Assembly: GCA_002812745.2 (NCBI GenBank)
Contig: NCSJ02000065.1
Location: 97,605-161,604, forward strand
Reading direction: 5' to 3'
DNA length: 64,000 bases
Source of the DNA: Scytalidium lignicola
Taxonomy: Eukaryota > Ascomycota > Leotiomycetes
How positions within the stretch are numbered: position 1 is the stretch's first letter; each line of letters begins with the position of its first letter. Positions 1-12,016 of this stretch are shown piece after piece. A model generated the notes under the pieces. It saw only the letters and a list, made by a program, of their open reading frames with translations, made no database searches and was not told the origin of the DNA. The position numbers and the translations under genes are program-made.

Positions 1-422
1 GAGTTGTCTCGACGTAATGGATGGGGTTCGTGCCAAGGCTATATAAGTAACTCGATCAGTAGAACTTGAAAGCGAGGAATATGGTTTCGGAAGTACGGAC
101 TTTTATGTACCGAGAAGAAATTAACAACCTAGCTGAAAGGAATCTAGAAAGCTCCGTTCCTATAGTACTACTCCATCCTGCTTGTCACATATACTCGGAA
201 GGTAGGTCAGTCATTCAGGGAACAACTATATGGTGTTTAATTTGCTTTCGCCAGATTTTGATGCTTCAAAAAAAGGGCAATTCTGACAGGGTCAATCGTT
301 CCACACGCCACCGAAGACTTTATATCGGGGTTTATTATAACGTTCCATTCGAGTGTCATAATATTCATTCATTTTATTGTGACACCTCAGCATACATCCA
401 CAGGTGAATTTTCTATATGCAC
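1..422. other. No gene recognised; window edge and 3' flank of SRP19
   Basis: A 113-codon open frame on the plus strand (66-407) has no recognisable motif and mixed composition, so I do not call it. The stretch probably holds the 3' UTR of the minus-strand gene that stops at 423. Confidence 0.5.
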
Positions 423-1330
423 TCAAGCCTTTCCCTTCTTCTTCTCTTTCTTTTTCTTTCCTTCAATTGCCCCGCCGCCACCTCCAAAGGCATCTGCTGC
501 GCCTGGAGGCATTCCAGGTATCTGTCCCTGCATTTCTGCCATCATGTCTTTGAAGATATTGTCACTGATTCCACCTCCTGTGATTGCTGGACTATAATAC
601 GGTAATATGGATCCCATTTTCCAGCCCTTTGGTACAGCTGGTCTCGGATATGGTTTCTTTGGATCCGGTGTAGGCACCCCAGGCACACGCACTCGGACAG
701 CTACTTCTTCTGTCGTTGGGTTGGCCTTTAGATGTTTTGATATTAATGTATAAAGATGGTGCTCTAATTCGCAATTCAGCAAAAAATATAATAAAAAGGT
801 GCAGTGTTAAACCACATACTGTTCTTAATGGTTGGATTGTTTCCTCCCTTTATTTTTATTTTTACCCTGCCAGGATTCGCCCAATCTTTCGGATGCGTTT
901 TCGCAGGCTCAAATAAGGTTTCTAACCTTAGTTTACCACATGCCGCTACAATTTCTCTCGCCATTGGATTTGGAACTGCTTGTTCTATACCAACTCTCCT
1001 TCCTTCCGCTCTCGTTCTATTCGCATCGAAGTATATTGGGTATATGCATTGAAAGTCTTTGTATTTTGAATCATCTTCGGTAGTATGGAATTGGGTACCA
1101 TCGCTTGCGGTGGTAATTTGGGATGGTTTAGAGGGTATAGTAGAAGGATTTATAAGGGAAGGATTGGCATTTGCTGCTGTTGGTGGTTGAACTTGCGAAG
1201 GACGTGGCCCTGTACGTTGCTTGAGGATTTCACGCTCATCAAAGTCGGAACCCAGGTCGTCAATGTCTTCTTCGGACGGGTCGCTGCCCAAATCACTGTC
1301 TTCCACTTCTTCTATCCGTGCGTGCGACAT
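423..1330 (-). CDS. SEC65: Signal recognition particle subunit SRP19 / Sec65
   Basis: SRP19 binds the SRP RNA and prepares it for SRP54 in co-translational targeting to the ER. Two exons, 820-1330 and 423-763, are joined across a 56-bp intron with a GTATGT donor and a TTAG acceptor. The product is 283 residues, close to yeast Sec65 (about 273). The first 90 residues are acidic and proline/serine rich. The SRP19 fold then starts near CIYPIYFDANRT and continues with EGRRVG, PNPMAREI and, across the splice, IKNKHHLYTLISKHLK, followed by PTTEE and RVRVPGVP. The C-terminus is a glycine and lysine-rich tail (GGGGG, then KKKKEKKKGKA), as in other fungal Sec65 proteins. The splice is phase 1 and restores the expected NKHH junction, which makes the model secure. 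The gene runs toward the window edge and is transcribed divergently from nothing obvious. Confidence 0.93.
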
Positions 1331-1627
1331 TATTATTTCTTCAGGTGAAGAGTTGTGGCATAGAGGGGTTTCAGTGGGGTTGTTTTAAGGTTGATATTAA
1401 CGTGGGAGCGGGATGTAGGGGGCACGTGACAACGATTAAGCCTGGCTTTAATCTCCTTTCTGTAGTAAAAAATGTAAATGTACTCTGTGGGATAGAACAA
1501 ATAGCCTCTCTTATGGCAGTAGAGGCATTGAAATTATGCTAATAACATTCATCATTTAATCACTAGGGTACTAACTAAGAGTTCCACGCTGAAATCATAC
1601 ATAAATTAGTGTAACAACCAGACCCTT

Positions 1628-3048
1628 TTATTCCTTGCCGTCTATCCTCCTAGCCCAATCATCTCCCACTCGTAAACCTTCCACTACAACGATTCCTCTT
1701 CCGCGGCCAACTCTGTCTTCGCGTTCCCACCAATGCTCAACTTTTGGACCAGGCTCAGCTTCTGATTCGCTATCAGCAAGCCCACCATGACCGCCATCTG
1801 CACCGACAACGAGGACAACATCTTGACGAAGCCAAGATTGTAGATGGGAGATAATCTCTCCATTGTCTCCAGCCAAGGATTCTTGAAGGTAGACAATATC
1901 TGGGTTGAGATGTCGTAGAATATGAATATGACCTGTGGGGGTGGTGAATGGTAACACCATAGTCTCCTTCTCGACCAATCCCAAAGCCTGAGAATAAACT
2001 GCTCGGAATGCGGGACTTCCGGTAGTAATGGGTGAAGTTCTACATCGTCAGCGAATGAATTTTTTTGGAGCGCAAATAGTTCTTACAATGGCTTTTCTGA
2101 CTCTTTTCCTGGCGGCAGTGCTTGTTCATGGCCAATATTAGAGAACGAGGAGCTGAGAGATCCGGGTGCTTGTGAGGCAACTGCATCTAAAGGATGCTCC
2201 TTCAAATCTGGAGAATAAATGAGAACAAAGAGGCGCGTTTTTGAGAAATCAATGTTTCGAGGGAGGTGGGAAAGAATTGACTATAGCCATATGTCAAATT
2301 CGGTCGGGAGAAGCATGATAGGGTTACTTACAGCAGTCTCGTAAAATGAGTCCTCGTCATCCATATCATGAAGGTGAGTGTCTGCAGAAACAACAACCGC
2401 AACTGTCTTTTTGCGTCCCTGTCCAGCCGTAGCACCAGCTTTTTGTGGTGGTAAGTTAGGAGAGTCTGTGGATCGCATCTCAATAGGTCCAGAAGCACGA
2501 GAAGGGACTTGCCCCGGATGTCTTGCTTCGACTTCCTCAGACCAGGTCTTGTGATCATTGTACGCAATTTTGTCATCCTCTCTGATTGAAGACAGAACGT
2601 TCCCTATGAGTGTTCCTGCGCTTGTGACCCCAGCGCTAACTGTTTTCGCGGCATTGTTAAAAAACTGTTGGGGACTGGGAGTTCGTCGCAAGGCTCCTGC
2701 CATCTGGGCTTCAGAAGTCGATGCCACATCCGGTCGCTCGCGCGGTACTGTCCCGTACCCAGACTCTCCGGGTCGCAAATCTGTATATGAAGGAGGGCCA
2801 GTACGAAGGGTGCCGTCCGGATTTCGCCCATAGTCTGGCACCTGTTCTCCTCGTCCTCCTGGCCTATCCCGGTCATCATTATCTTCATCATCATCTTGAC
2901 GCTCACTCCAAACCCAAGCTGCGATCCCAATTGTCGCAGCAGTCACGGTGATCACCAAAGGCACCCAAAACGAAAGGGTTCCTCGGCGCGAACCTCCCGC
3001 TGGGGACCTGCGCGATGAGCGCTCGTAACGATCGTATGAGGAGGACAT
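1628..3048 (-). CDS. PEX22: Peroxin-22-like membrane protein
   Basis: Three exons (2332-3048, 2087-2280, 1628-2039) give 440 residues. Both introns are about 50 bp with GTAAGT/GTAAGA donors and TAG acceptors, and all phases agree. Residues 1-23 are basic and serine rich. One membrane segment (about 24-47, SFWVPLVITVTAATIG...) follows, and then an acidic linker. The C-terminal half has an alternating hydrophobic beta pattern (KKTVAVVVSAD, RLFVLIYSPDL, DIVYLQES, DVVLVVGADGG), which suggests a compact alpha/beta domain. This architecture, a short N-terminal anchor plus a cytosolic domain, is that of fungal proteins annotated as peroxin-22-like. Pex22 anchors the ubiquitin-conjugating enzyme Pex4 at the peroxisome for receptor recycling. 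The family call is from memory of conserved segments such as SILSHLPR and LKEHPLDAV and is less certain than the gene model. It shares a 400-bp divergent promoter with eIF2B-gamma. Confidence 0.75.
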
Positions 3049-3448
3049 CTAGGAAAGATTTATCATTGTATTCTTGGCCTAACGACCCTGAGAGCATGTA
3101 TGAAATGCACAAAGAGGATGTGGGGGGGTATTGCATTGATAGTAGCTATGAAAAGCCCGAGGCTGGGGCTGGGCAATTGTTGACACCTCGGTTTCCATCG
3201 CGACGTGCAGGAGGCTGGTAGCACGTGATACAGCCCTGTCCAGTTCCGCCTAGACCCAATTTGGCATTTTTTGTGTCTCGATATGGAAAACCTCTAAATC
3301 AGTAATAAAAGCTGCCTGACTCATCGTTAAACAGATACCACGGAATCTCCAGATATAAGTTTATTGAAACTTGAGTTGCTGCTTAGATTCTGGAATTCTT
3401 ACAAATTAAGTACACAGATTCTGTTGGCTCCTCCAATTTCCCAACACG
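3049..3448. promoter_or_regulatory. Divergent intergenic region between PEX22-like and eIF2B-gamma genes
   Basis: A 400-bp gap between two start codons facing away from each other must hold both promoters. I see no specific element that I can name with confidence. Confidence 0.6.
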
Positions 3449-5530
3449 ATGCCGCACGCATTACCTATGCCAGCACCTGGCTTTCAAGCCATTATTCTCT
3501 GTGGTCCGGGCTCGTCATTTCCAACCTTCACAGCAAGCCCAGATGAGCACCCAAAGGCACTTATTCCAATTGCCAACAGGCCGATGGTTTGGTATCCTAT
3601 TGATTTTTGCTACCGCATGGGAGTCACAAGTAGGTAACTGTTCTTTTCTCTTTTCGTTAAACCAGGTACTTCTTTTGCAATAAATACTCTGCTATCCTTT
3701 CAGTGCGATATATCATGAAATTATATTTCACAAATAGCATTTGTGGAGTATCGCTCTTATATTTATTGTTGCATTCATGCCGAGATTTTACATTTTTCTT
3801 TTCCCATCATACAGTTAGATCTGCTTGCCTGCGTAGTTCCCTTTTACTGTTCGGCTTTGTAATTTTTGAGCCCTTGGAATTGCTATGCTACAGTTTCCTT
3901 GTTTCTTTTCAAGTTCTGTTGAGATACTCATGTTTACTAGATATTACACTAATTGCACCACCCTCGTCTGCTCCTGCAATTGAGGCAGCAATGAAAACAA
4001 ACCCCCATCTCACTGGACTACCATTACCAAAACCAGATCTATTAGCTCCGAAAGATCTGGATCAAAACACGGGCACAGCTCAAATACTCCGTTTACCGGA
4101 AGTTCGAGCTACTATTACCGGAGATTTCATCGTATTACCGTGCGATCTCGTCTGCGAACTGGGTGGTGAGACCTTAATTGAAGCTTGGATGGTAAAAGAA
4201 GCAGGGCTTGGAGGAGCTGCTGGTGGAAGTTCAGATGTATCAGGACCCAGAATGGCATTAGGAGGCGAGAAAAAAGTTATACGAGGAGGTCTTGGCGTGT
4301 GGTATAACACGAAAGGAGGGACTGTCGTGAAAGGAGAAGAGACTGATTTCATTGCGACATCGCCTCTGGAACCTGGCCCTGTTCCACCTCCACGTTTGTC
4401 ACTGTTACCACATGTATCAAATTTGGTCTATTCAGTCCCAACAGATACCTTAAACGATATTACCGACGAAAAGAAGAGCCTACCTCTCCGACATAGTTTA
4501 ATTCGAAGGCATCCCCGAATAAAGATGCTTAGCTCACATCGCGATGCTCATATCTATGTATTCCCTGCCTGGGTGTTAGACATGATAAATCAGAATGAGC
4601 ATATGGACAGTATCGGCGAAGATGTGATCGGATGGTGGGCAAAGGCTGGCTGGCAAGAAGGACTAGGTGAGAAATTAGGACTTCGGGAGATTTTTGAAAA
4701 ACCGGATGGGATTGATACTGAGGAAAATATGCTTGATGACCCTCATGCTGTGGATAACATAGATTTCGGGTCTTTAAGCAGTACTTGGACGTCCGATCTC
4801 CATATGTCGACTGGATCAAATCCTGTTCAAACTCCACCCTCGCAAACTATAATTCGCGAAGGCTCGAAGTCAAAAATTGTCATGCCACCGATCCTCTCAT
4901 ATATCCACCCTTCCAAACCTGACTCCTCTATGATACGACGCGTTGACACAGCACCATTATTGTTGTCGGTTTCCCTGCAGCTTGCGAAACTTGAAGCGAT
5001 TGATACCGTAGGCCGAGATGCTGCTTCACCCTTTGCTCATCAAAGCAAAGTGGCATACCCAGAAGGAATAGCTAGCAAGACCACTGTAACGAAACCGGAC
5101 TGTCTCCTAGCAGAGAATGTAACAGTCGAAGAGAAATCAGCCATAAAGGAATGTGTCATAGGAGCTAATTGCCAGATTAAGCAAGGAGCGAAGTTGACCC
5201 GCTGCGTCCTTATGGATGGTGTGGTTGTCGGGAGAGGATGTAAACTCACAGGTTGCATATTAGGTAGAAGAAGCGAGATTGGTGACGATTCAACCCTCCA
5301 AGATTGTGAGGTACAAGAGAACTTATTTATAGAGGCTGGAAGTGAGTAGTCTTTTTCGTATTGCTTTACCCAGATTGCTAACTAGGTATCTTCATTTAGC
5401 TGAGGATAAAAATAACAAACTCATGAGCTCCGAGGGCATGGAAGCCACGGAAGAAGAAATCAATGAGTTTGCCAATGATGAAACAGCAATCGATACTTCA
5501 GGTGACCAAGAGGCTTTTGGATTTGGTTAG
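3449..5530 (+). CDS. GCD1: Translation initiation factor eIF2B subunit gamma
   Basis: This is the gamma subunit of the eIF2B guanine-nucleotide exchange complex, which recycles eIF2-GDP in the cytoplasm. Exons 3449-3629, 3941-5341 and 5400-5530 encode 570 residues, matching Gcd1 length (578 in yeast). The N-terminal nucleotidyltransferase-like fold begins QAIILCGPGSSFPTF, then HPKALIPIANRPMVWYPID, and after the first splice GVTNITLIAPPSSA. FIVLPCDLVCELGGE marks the core. The C-terminus is a left-handed beta-helix of hexapeptides (AENVTVEEKSAIKECVIG, RCVLMDGVVVGRGC, GCILGRRSEIGD) and an acidic tail. The first intron (3630-3940) is 311 bp, long for this window. The second is 58 bp. The acceptor at 3940 restores the Asn of the expected VTNITL junction. 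Start chosen at 3449 because the conserved fold begins 12 residues later. Confidence 0.95.
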
Positions 5531-7948
5531 TTCACTTAAAGCATCTGTTCACCAGAACGAATTTTTGACCGAGTACTAGCTTGAACTTAAGAACTGCAAC
5601 ATAACCGATTCCAATCGGCTTAACCTAACGGCATATTGTCGTATGCAGGCTTGGATCCTGCATATTAGATGTCAGAGATGGCAAATTTTGCATCAAGAGA
5701 GAATAGCGGGCGTCATATTTCGCGAGGAATAGTGAAAATATGATTATGATGATCATACAGCTGATACCCGAGTGTTTTATACGGTACACACAGTCGCATC
5801 TGTCTGCAGGCTCAAAGCTGCTTGCTCTTGAAGCAAATTTACAACATTCTTGTGGTTTTCTCGTCGGCATCAGCCATAGGCGTGCTATTTTACCCCTATG
5901 AGGCAAATTAAGAAAGTCAATCCAACTGTTTGCTTCTTATGGTTTAAGTGAACAAGTATTACTGAAAGCTGGCTCATGGGTCTCTAAATTTGCTTAATAT
6001 GATAAGTACGTTATTTCACTCGAAGAGCTTCACACTCTTGACTCTCTTCAAGCATTTCCATATCCGGATTGACACGTCCCGCGATAAGTGGGATCATCTT
6101 ACAGTAAATCAAACACATTATCAAACGGAAATGGCTAATAGGTAAGAGCCCGCCTTCGAAACATAATCAAGGAGCAATACGAATCTATTATATGATGGTT
6201 TCTCCAGTACAGATACAATATGATAGAAACTACAGAATATCCTACATGCATGCCCTCAGTAAGCTTAGGATTTGCAGATTGAGGGGGTCCAGATTGCTAT
6301 CTTATAATTTACCATACTTTAGCCAGGGGTTCTAATGCGTTTCTTTGTTGAGTAATATACAAGTTAATATCATACAAGCCAAACAAAATATAGCTAAGGT
6401 TTCTCCCAGACAACTCTCCAGGACTTTGTAGCAAGAGGACCCTAACAAATACAACTATCCCGCCACGTCAGCAGCCAGGATCTGTGATGAAGGATCCTAA
6501 AGTCGAACATGACTATTGACGACATTTTTGACCAATTATTATAAGTACGGAAAAGCATGGAACAAAACAATGTACTCTTCAGCGTTATTCCGAAAAGAGC
6601 TATTATTCATAATCCAATCACTTTTCGATATAGCCTTCCATTGGATATTCAAACGCATCGCCTGGTTTTACCTCACAGCCTTGGCCATGTTCATATCGCA
6701 CGGTAGCATATAGTTTTCACCAAGAAAAGCCAATCGACTCTTTATCCCAAGTACAGCTCAGGACAATAGTAAGCATCTAACTATAAAACCGGCGAAGTCC
6801 GTGGGCGTCTTCCTATTGAAGCACCGTTTGAGTTGGAGGGTTACAGTTAATATCGAGCTGCATGGATGAAAATGGCATGCTTCTAGAACAATATTAGAAG
6901 GATGTGTCGCACAATGCCCCGCGATTGGGTCAAGCGCCCAAGTTCTTATGCACGCGATTACTTTGTTCCTATTTAGATCGCGTTCTTCTGCACGGTTTAC
7001 TGGATTGAGCTGTACGTGAGTGCACAATTCGCACAATCTATCAGTTCAGCTTTATTTGCTACCCCAATCTCTCCTGTCGTTCTGCTGTATGTGGCTGGAT
7101 ACGTGTAACCCATGACCCATGGATTTCGGCACCTGAAAGCGATGTCGACAAAAATGTTTGATGGCGGTTGGAGTTCTGCGTAGTGTTATTTTGACCCGAG
7201 TGAACTCCACACAACGCATGTCCAATGGTATGTGGATCAGCTCATTTCATTCTGGATTTGTATGAGAGAAGATATACATTTTATTCATACTGTTATCTAG
7301 AACTCAGTTGATGACACTAAGATATAGACTATGACCCTCCAACTACTCCACGTGGACTTGAGAGCCCAATGCCGAGTTCTGGGCTGTATGGGTGCAATCT
7401 ATCCCACAAGGGTGAGATCCATGTAAGGGAGTTAATCCTCGTGCAACCTGCACTAACATGCTTCTCGAACTCTTCCATGCATAATGCACAATACTGTGTG
7501 TGGTCAGTGATCCTGTCATATCTTGCTATTACAAACCGCTTTGGCTCAGGCACCACTGCCCTGCATAAGTCTGTTCATCATGGATAGTTAGGATTGGCTG
7601 CAGCCCTGGCTCCTATTGTCAAGAAAGAGAACTATCCTCATTGTATGTTGGATTAAAATGTTGGCTGTTAAGATAGCAAACTAGGAGTGTCATTCTATCC
7701 AATCCGGTCCTATCATGGGTTGAGGGGTCATGGGCTATTTGAGGTATCTTCTAAGGATGGTGTAGCAATTTAAACACTTCAGATTTGCCCCAGTAATCAT
7801 GGGAATGAGTGTGTTGATCTCCTCAAGTCTATCACTTCAGCGCTTCTTGAAGTGAGATTATTCAAAGCTTCGACGTTTCAAAAGGTCGTCTTCACCCACC
7901 ACAACTAACGACTATTCTATTATTTCAAGTCCAACATCCGCGGCTTCA
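5531..7948. other. 2.4-kb gene-poor AT-rich interval
   Basis: Short open frames occur on both strands (for example 5625-5906, 6516-6713, 6758-7036, 7329-7556), but none has motifs, a plausible splice structure or protein-like composition. The last few hundred bases before 7949 presumably contain the promoter of the zinc-finger gene. I see no TIR, LTR or tandem array. Confidence 0.5.
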
Positions 7949-8935
7949 ATGGAGGAAATGTCTCCTGATATGCAGCCCCTCCAACAACCGACATCAGGTA
8001 TGCCACCTGCGCCCATAGATATTGCCTCTTTTGGTCCAGTGTCTTCTATAAGCAATTTTCTTCATGAGTTCCACTCTAATGGGATACTATTCGATGGAAA
8101 TGATATCAGAGGTTATCCAAATGCCGACTTCACAGCCAACACTCTTTCGATATCTCATGGACACAATGTTAGACCATCGCCATATAGATCGACTACTGTG
8201 GCTAAAGGATTCTCATCTCTAGACGTTGAATCTCTTGGATTTACCTTAACTTCTTGGCCTGACACTTTTATTGGTTCTCTTGATACCAATTTCCATGACT
8301 ATTATAATCTACAATCGGCCCTTAAGCATGAAATCGAGACATCTCAAACCGATTGTGCAAGATCCAATTATCAACAGGACTCTATGCAATCTATGTCCAC
8401 CAACATAAAATATTCAACATCGGCTACCAATAACTCTGAAATAACGGCTCCACACCGGACGCCAAGGAAGAACATGAGCATTGAACCTCTACAAAAACAA
8501 GCTCCCCTAGCCTCCACTAAGCCAAAACGCAAATTGGTTTGCAAACCTAGAAAGCGAATCAAAGGGGACCATAATATGCCAAGCAACATTCGAGTTCAGA
8601 AACAATCTCAACGCCAATGTCCAAGGGAGGGTTGTGGACGGAAGTTTCAAAGACAGGAGCATCTTACGCGGCACATGAAGATCCACTTCGACACAGACGC
8701 ATATTCATGCCTATTTTGCCCGAAGATATTCGGTCGCGCAGATAATCTGAAGTCTCATATCAAACTCCATTCTTTTCCGAATAAGAAGTTTTCGAGGACA
8801 TCGTATCACCCTGAGGCCGCACGGGTATGGGCAATGATGGGTCAGAAATCGATGACGAGGAAATTGATGGGGAGCCGCGAGAGTCAAGTTGAGGAACGGG
8901 CTTGGAATAACTTGTGGAGGGAGTTCAGTGGATAA
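7949..8935 (+). CDS. C2H2 zinc-finger transcription factor
   Basis: An intronless 328-residue protein. The first 200 residues are low-complexity Ser/Asn/Pro-rich sequence typical of activation or linker regions. A basic patch (KPKRKLVCKPRKRIKG, about 191-206) may be a nuclear localisation signal. Two C2H2 fingers follow at roughly 222-245 and 251-273: CPREGC with HLTRHMKIH, then CLFC with NLKSHIKLH. The first has a four-residue Cys-Cys spacing and the second two. Finger pairs of this kind, with a QEHLTRHMKIH then DNLKSHIKLH pattern, resemble developmental regulators of the BrlA type. The segment after the fingers (YHPEAARVWAMM) is a recurrent tail in that general group. Target genes cannot be inferred. 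It is isolated, with no coding neighbour within 2 kb upstream. Confidence 0.85.
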   Translation: MEEMSPDMQPLQQPTSGMPPAPIDIASFGPVSSISNFLHEFHSNGILFDGNDIRGYPNADFTANTLSISHGHNVRPSPYRSTTVAKGFSSLDVESLGFTLTSWPDTFIGSLDTNFHDYYNLQSALKHEIETSQTDCARSNYQQDSMQSMSTNIKYSTSATNNSEITAPHRTPRKNMSIEPLQKQAPLASTKPKRKLVCKPRKRIKGDHNMPSNIRVQKQSQRQCPREGCGRKFQRQEHLTRHMKIHFDTDAYSCLFCPKIFGRADNLKSHIKLHSFPNKKFSRTSYHPEAARVWAMMGQKSMTRKLMGSRESQVEERAWNNLWREFSG

Positions 8936-9441
8936 TCGAGCAAATATTTGCTCGGGTTGGCTAATCTTCTTGTAAATAGTTAAAGAAATCGGCAGTCATT
9001 GATATATGAGGAGAAAGATAGACTTTATAGAATTGCTTTGATTACCATATATGAGCGTTTAGAATACGGATTGGCGTGATGATTTGATCCATTTATAAAC
9101 TTTTGGATACCCAACTACTAGGTCTACTATGTTTCAAGACAATATGAATATCATAGTAGTAGCGATTGCTAGTTTTAGCTTATACATTTATCGATAAGTA
9201 AAAGTTTAGTGAGGGATTTGATTGGCAATATATATCCTCACTAAAGAAGTAACAAAGACGCTATCTCATCTGTGTGAATAATTCCATACCATTCCGAGAA
9301 CAAGACTGAAGATCCAGGGGTATTTTAGCTCTGGAACGCTAGCTATGAATAATATTTCAAGTTCAGTGTGTCCTAACTGTTTATCCTCCCTAACATCCTT
9401 TCAAAGTAATAATAAGGTGAAGTAAGGGGATCATTTGATCC
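8936..9441. other. Intergenic, no gene seen
   Basis: AT-rich 3' flank of the zinc-finger gene. A short imperfect palindrome around 9127-9163 (CTACTATG ... CATAGTAG) is the only structure noticed. Confidence 0.5.
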
Positions 9442-10180
9442 TTGTCTATCAACACAATCATGTCAGTCTGGTCTGAAGGGTATATTACTAGTCTCCCGTT
9501 GATCAACCACACAATCCAAACTCCGACCATCTTATTTAGACTGTTTTCTTCAAAGCTATTCACATTCGTTGTCGGGGAGAAAGAAGCTCGCATAACAGCC
9601 CATGCAAATGCCATAGCTAATCAGTCTGTGACCCTCGATGCTCTCATCAATGGTTCCATGAATGAAGCACAGACCGGAGTTGCTGTCTTGAAAGATGTGC
9701 AAGAAGATACCTTTGTCAGGTTTTGTCAATATGCATATATCGGCAACTACAAAGCTCCAGATCACGATAATGTACCAGGATTAAAACCGGCAGTGCTTAA
9801 TCAGTCAGAGCCAACCCCGGAAATAACTAATCGTCCCATAGCGAAACCGACCTCGAAGAAGAACGAGGCGCCAGCATCATCTCCAGGATCTAAAGCAACT
9901 CGCTTTGATGAGACTTCACAAGACGCTGAAAATCTTCACCTTATTCCCTTCTCGCGCAAATGACATAGTCCAGCTTGAAAGATACGCATATGACAATGAA
10001 AACACCAAAGACCCTGAAGGAGGAAAGGAAGAAGAGCTGAGAGCACTCGTCATCGGTTATTGTGTTGCCGAGATGAAGACTCTCCGGAACTCTGACAAGT
10101 TTTTTGAACTGCTTGAGGAAGGAGGTGCTTTCGCTGTCGACTTAGTCCGGAGAACATCGAATGAGTTGACTCAACTATAG
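9442..10180 (+). pseudogene. BTB/POZ-domain protein, internally deleted or damaged
   Basis: The first half (9442 to about 9780) encodes the start of a fungal BTB domain: SSKLFTFVVGEKE, TAHANAIANQS, LDALINGSMNEA, EDTFVRFCQYAYIGNY. The second half continues in the +1 frame from about 9888: LQDLKQLALMRLHKTLKIF, TLFPSRANDIVQLERYAY, then ELRALVIGYCVAEMKTL and KFFELLEEGG to the stop at 10180. In intact relatives about 25 residues (the stretch leading to an LYVLA-like helix) lie between these parts, and here they are absent. A GT-AG intron of about 118 bp (AAT|GTACCA near 9769 to CCAG| near 9887) would restore frame but not the missing helix. The gene is therefore either a decayed copy or a shortened BTB protein. 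BTB domains mediate protein dimerisation. Confidence 0.55.
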
Positions 10181-10854
10181 GAGGAATGATACATGGTAAA
10201 AGAGATCAACATGAGGATGATAAAGAGGACAATGTTAGCTAACTAAGAATACAGGAAGAAACTATGGATAATGTTCACTCTCTTCCCACATCAGTCATAT
10301 TCGGAACCTCGTGTTAATCCTTCACATGCATGATCATCAGTTTCTGTATCAGAACACACAATTGGAATATATGCTTTGGGTAGCTGAGAGTATTTGGACA
10401 TTGAAACCACTAATAACAGAGCAAGCGGGTGTTTCTGCAAAGACACTGATCCTAGAAGAATGAATGCTGCTTTCCCTGTAGTTAATAGACTTGTCATAGC
10501 TTTTCTAATTTCCCGCAGCCAATAGTAAGTGCAAATCAACCTCTCCATGATGAGAGGAGAAGATTTACCTGGGAAGTGCACAAGTGAAATTTTAACGCCA
10601 AGATAACAGAGAAATATCGTATACATTGAAGGACAGGACCCCAAAAGGGGGTTATGATAATACATCACCATTTTTCCTGACGCCCAAAAAATAATAATCG
10701 TTAACGATGCTTAATCAGCACCCAAACAAAAACGATGCCTGTAACAAAGAAAAAGGGAAAAATGCCAATCTTCTTTGGTCTCCTAAATTAAAAACAATGC
10801 AGAAACAAACCCCCCAGTGCTTTCTATCAATAGGACCCAGACTGGCAAAAGAAA
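10181..10854. other. Intergenic between BTB remnant and ATG27 3' end
   Basis: No supported gene. The minus-strand open frame 10291-10671 lacks motifs and looks like chance. Confidence 0.5.
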
Positions 10855-12016
10855 CTACACTGCAGCGTAGCCTCCCCTGCTTCCTCCGCCTTGTAAAGTA
10901 GTCACTACTTTTCGTAGCCAATCTTTCAAAAGATAGGGAATGTCTCGAATTGTATCACTGTGAGGAAGAAGATCCCAACCCCTAGCGCCATATCGGTTGT
11001 AATTGAGCCATGAGCCAAATATTAAGTATGCTGCAGTGGATAAGAAAGCGCTGTAAGGGGGGAATGAGTTAGTAAGTTGTTGTAATACAACGAATCATGA
11101 TCGCCAACAAGGGGAAAGGGGGTAACATACACAATGATGAACCACGTAAAGAAACCCCAGTGTGCATCAGATGCATCTTGCTCATCCTTCGCATTCTCGC
11201 AAGCAGACTTCGTACGCCATTTCAGATGCAGAGTATCCACATCACCCTTCCCAACATCGTAGGTAGTGAATTGTAAACTCGGGCTATCCGGATCATCATC
11301 ACCCTTCTCCTCGTCTCCGCCACTCTCATCATCTCTTCGTCTCTTTTCCGTCGAATCGTCACTGTATTTATCCTCGCCCATCCACAGATTCTCCAACCCA
11401 GTCCGTGCCCTATCGCATATAAATTCAATAGAGGCTCGTTGTGGTCTCTTACTGTCCTTGTCAAACCCGCCATTTAGCACAACCCTCAGACCCTCCTTTC
11501 CCGCATCCGAGCTCGTTGGTGATGTGCTGAGAAGGGTCCATTTCGCATTCATATCGGTTCCACCATTTCCCTTGAGCTCGCCAGCTACTGGAAGCACACG
11601 TGCTATGGTGTCGACGCCATCATTCTTATTTATTAATCGTTCGATGCCGCAGACTATATATGGTTCGGTCAGCTCCGGTGTCTCAGGATTAAGATGGCTA
11701 CCCTAGAAAAACGATAGCCTATCATCGAATATGCCTTACCCCTTGTACCACTAGGACATTGCTCGTTCTTTGGAATATCTGGAGCCCGAACTAAGGGTCG
11801 ACAGATGTCAATGGTGTAGGTGGTATTGGTAAACGTGACATCGTGATCCACCGACTGCAGGGCGGATCGAGGCCCGCCCAGAGCGCTGAGATCAAAAGAT
11901 TTCTTCTCCACAACGACATGATGGCAGTCTATATTCCCAACCGCGGCAGCAAGAAGAGGGAAGAAGAGGGCGGAGAGGATGGCCTTGTCGGCCCCCGGGG
12001 TTCGATTTAACCGCAT
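10855..12016 (-). CDS. ATG27: Autophagy-related protein 27
   Basis: Atg27 is a type I membrane protein of the Golgi, endosome and vacuole that helps Atg9 traffic. Exons 11740-12016, 11131-11653 and 10855-11050 give 331 residues with consistent phases (GTAAGG and GTATGT donors). Residues 1-26 form a signal peptide (ILSALFFPLLAAAVG). The lumenal Cys-rich domain includes IDCHHVVVEKKSFDLSAL, DICRPLV, EQCPSGTRVCGI and FICDRARTG. An acidic region follows, then LQFTTYDVGKGDVDTLHLKW and CENAK. One membrane helix spans about 257-280 (FFTWFIIVAFLSTAAYLIFG) and crosses the second splice. The short cytosolic tail ends in YAAV, which fits the YxxPhi sorting signal known at the end of yeast Atg27 (YSAV). 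The last exon is short and was only visible after splicing. Confidence 0.95.

Noticed and set aside
66..407. 113-codon open frame at the left edge
   Set aside because: No motif, no family resemblance, composition like non-coding AT-rich DNA.
6516..6713. 65-codon hydrophobic open frame
   Set aside because: No signal peptide, no conserved pattern, and located in AT-rich DNA where Phe/Leu/Ile codons arise by chance.
11266..11706. 146-codon Ser/Pro-rich plus-strand frame
   Set aside because: Antisense shadow of ATG27 exon 2.
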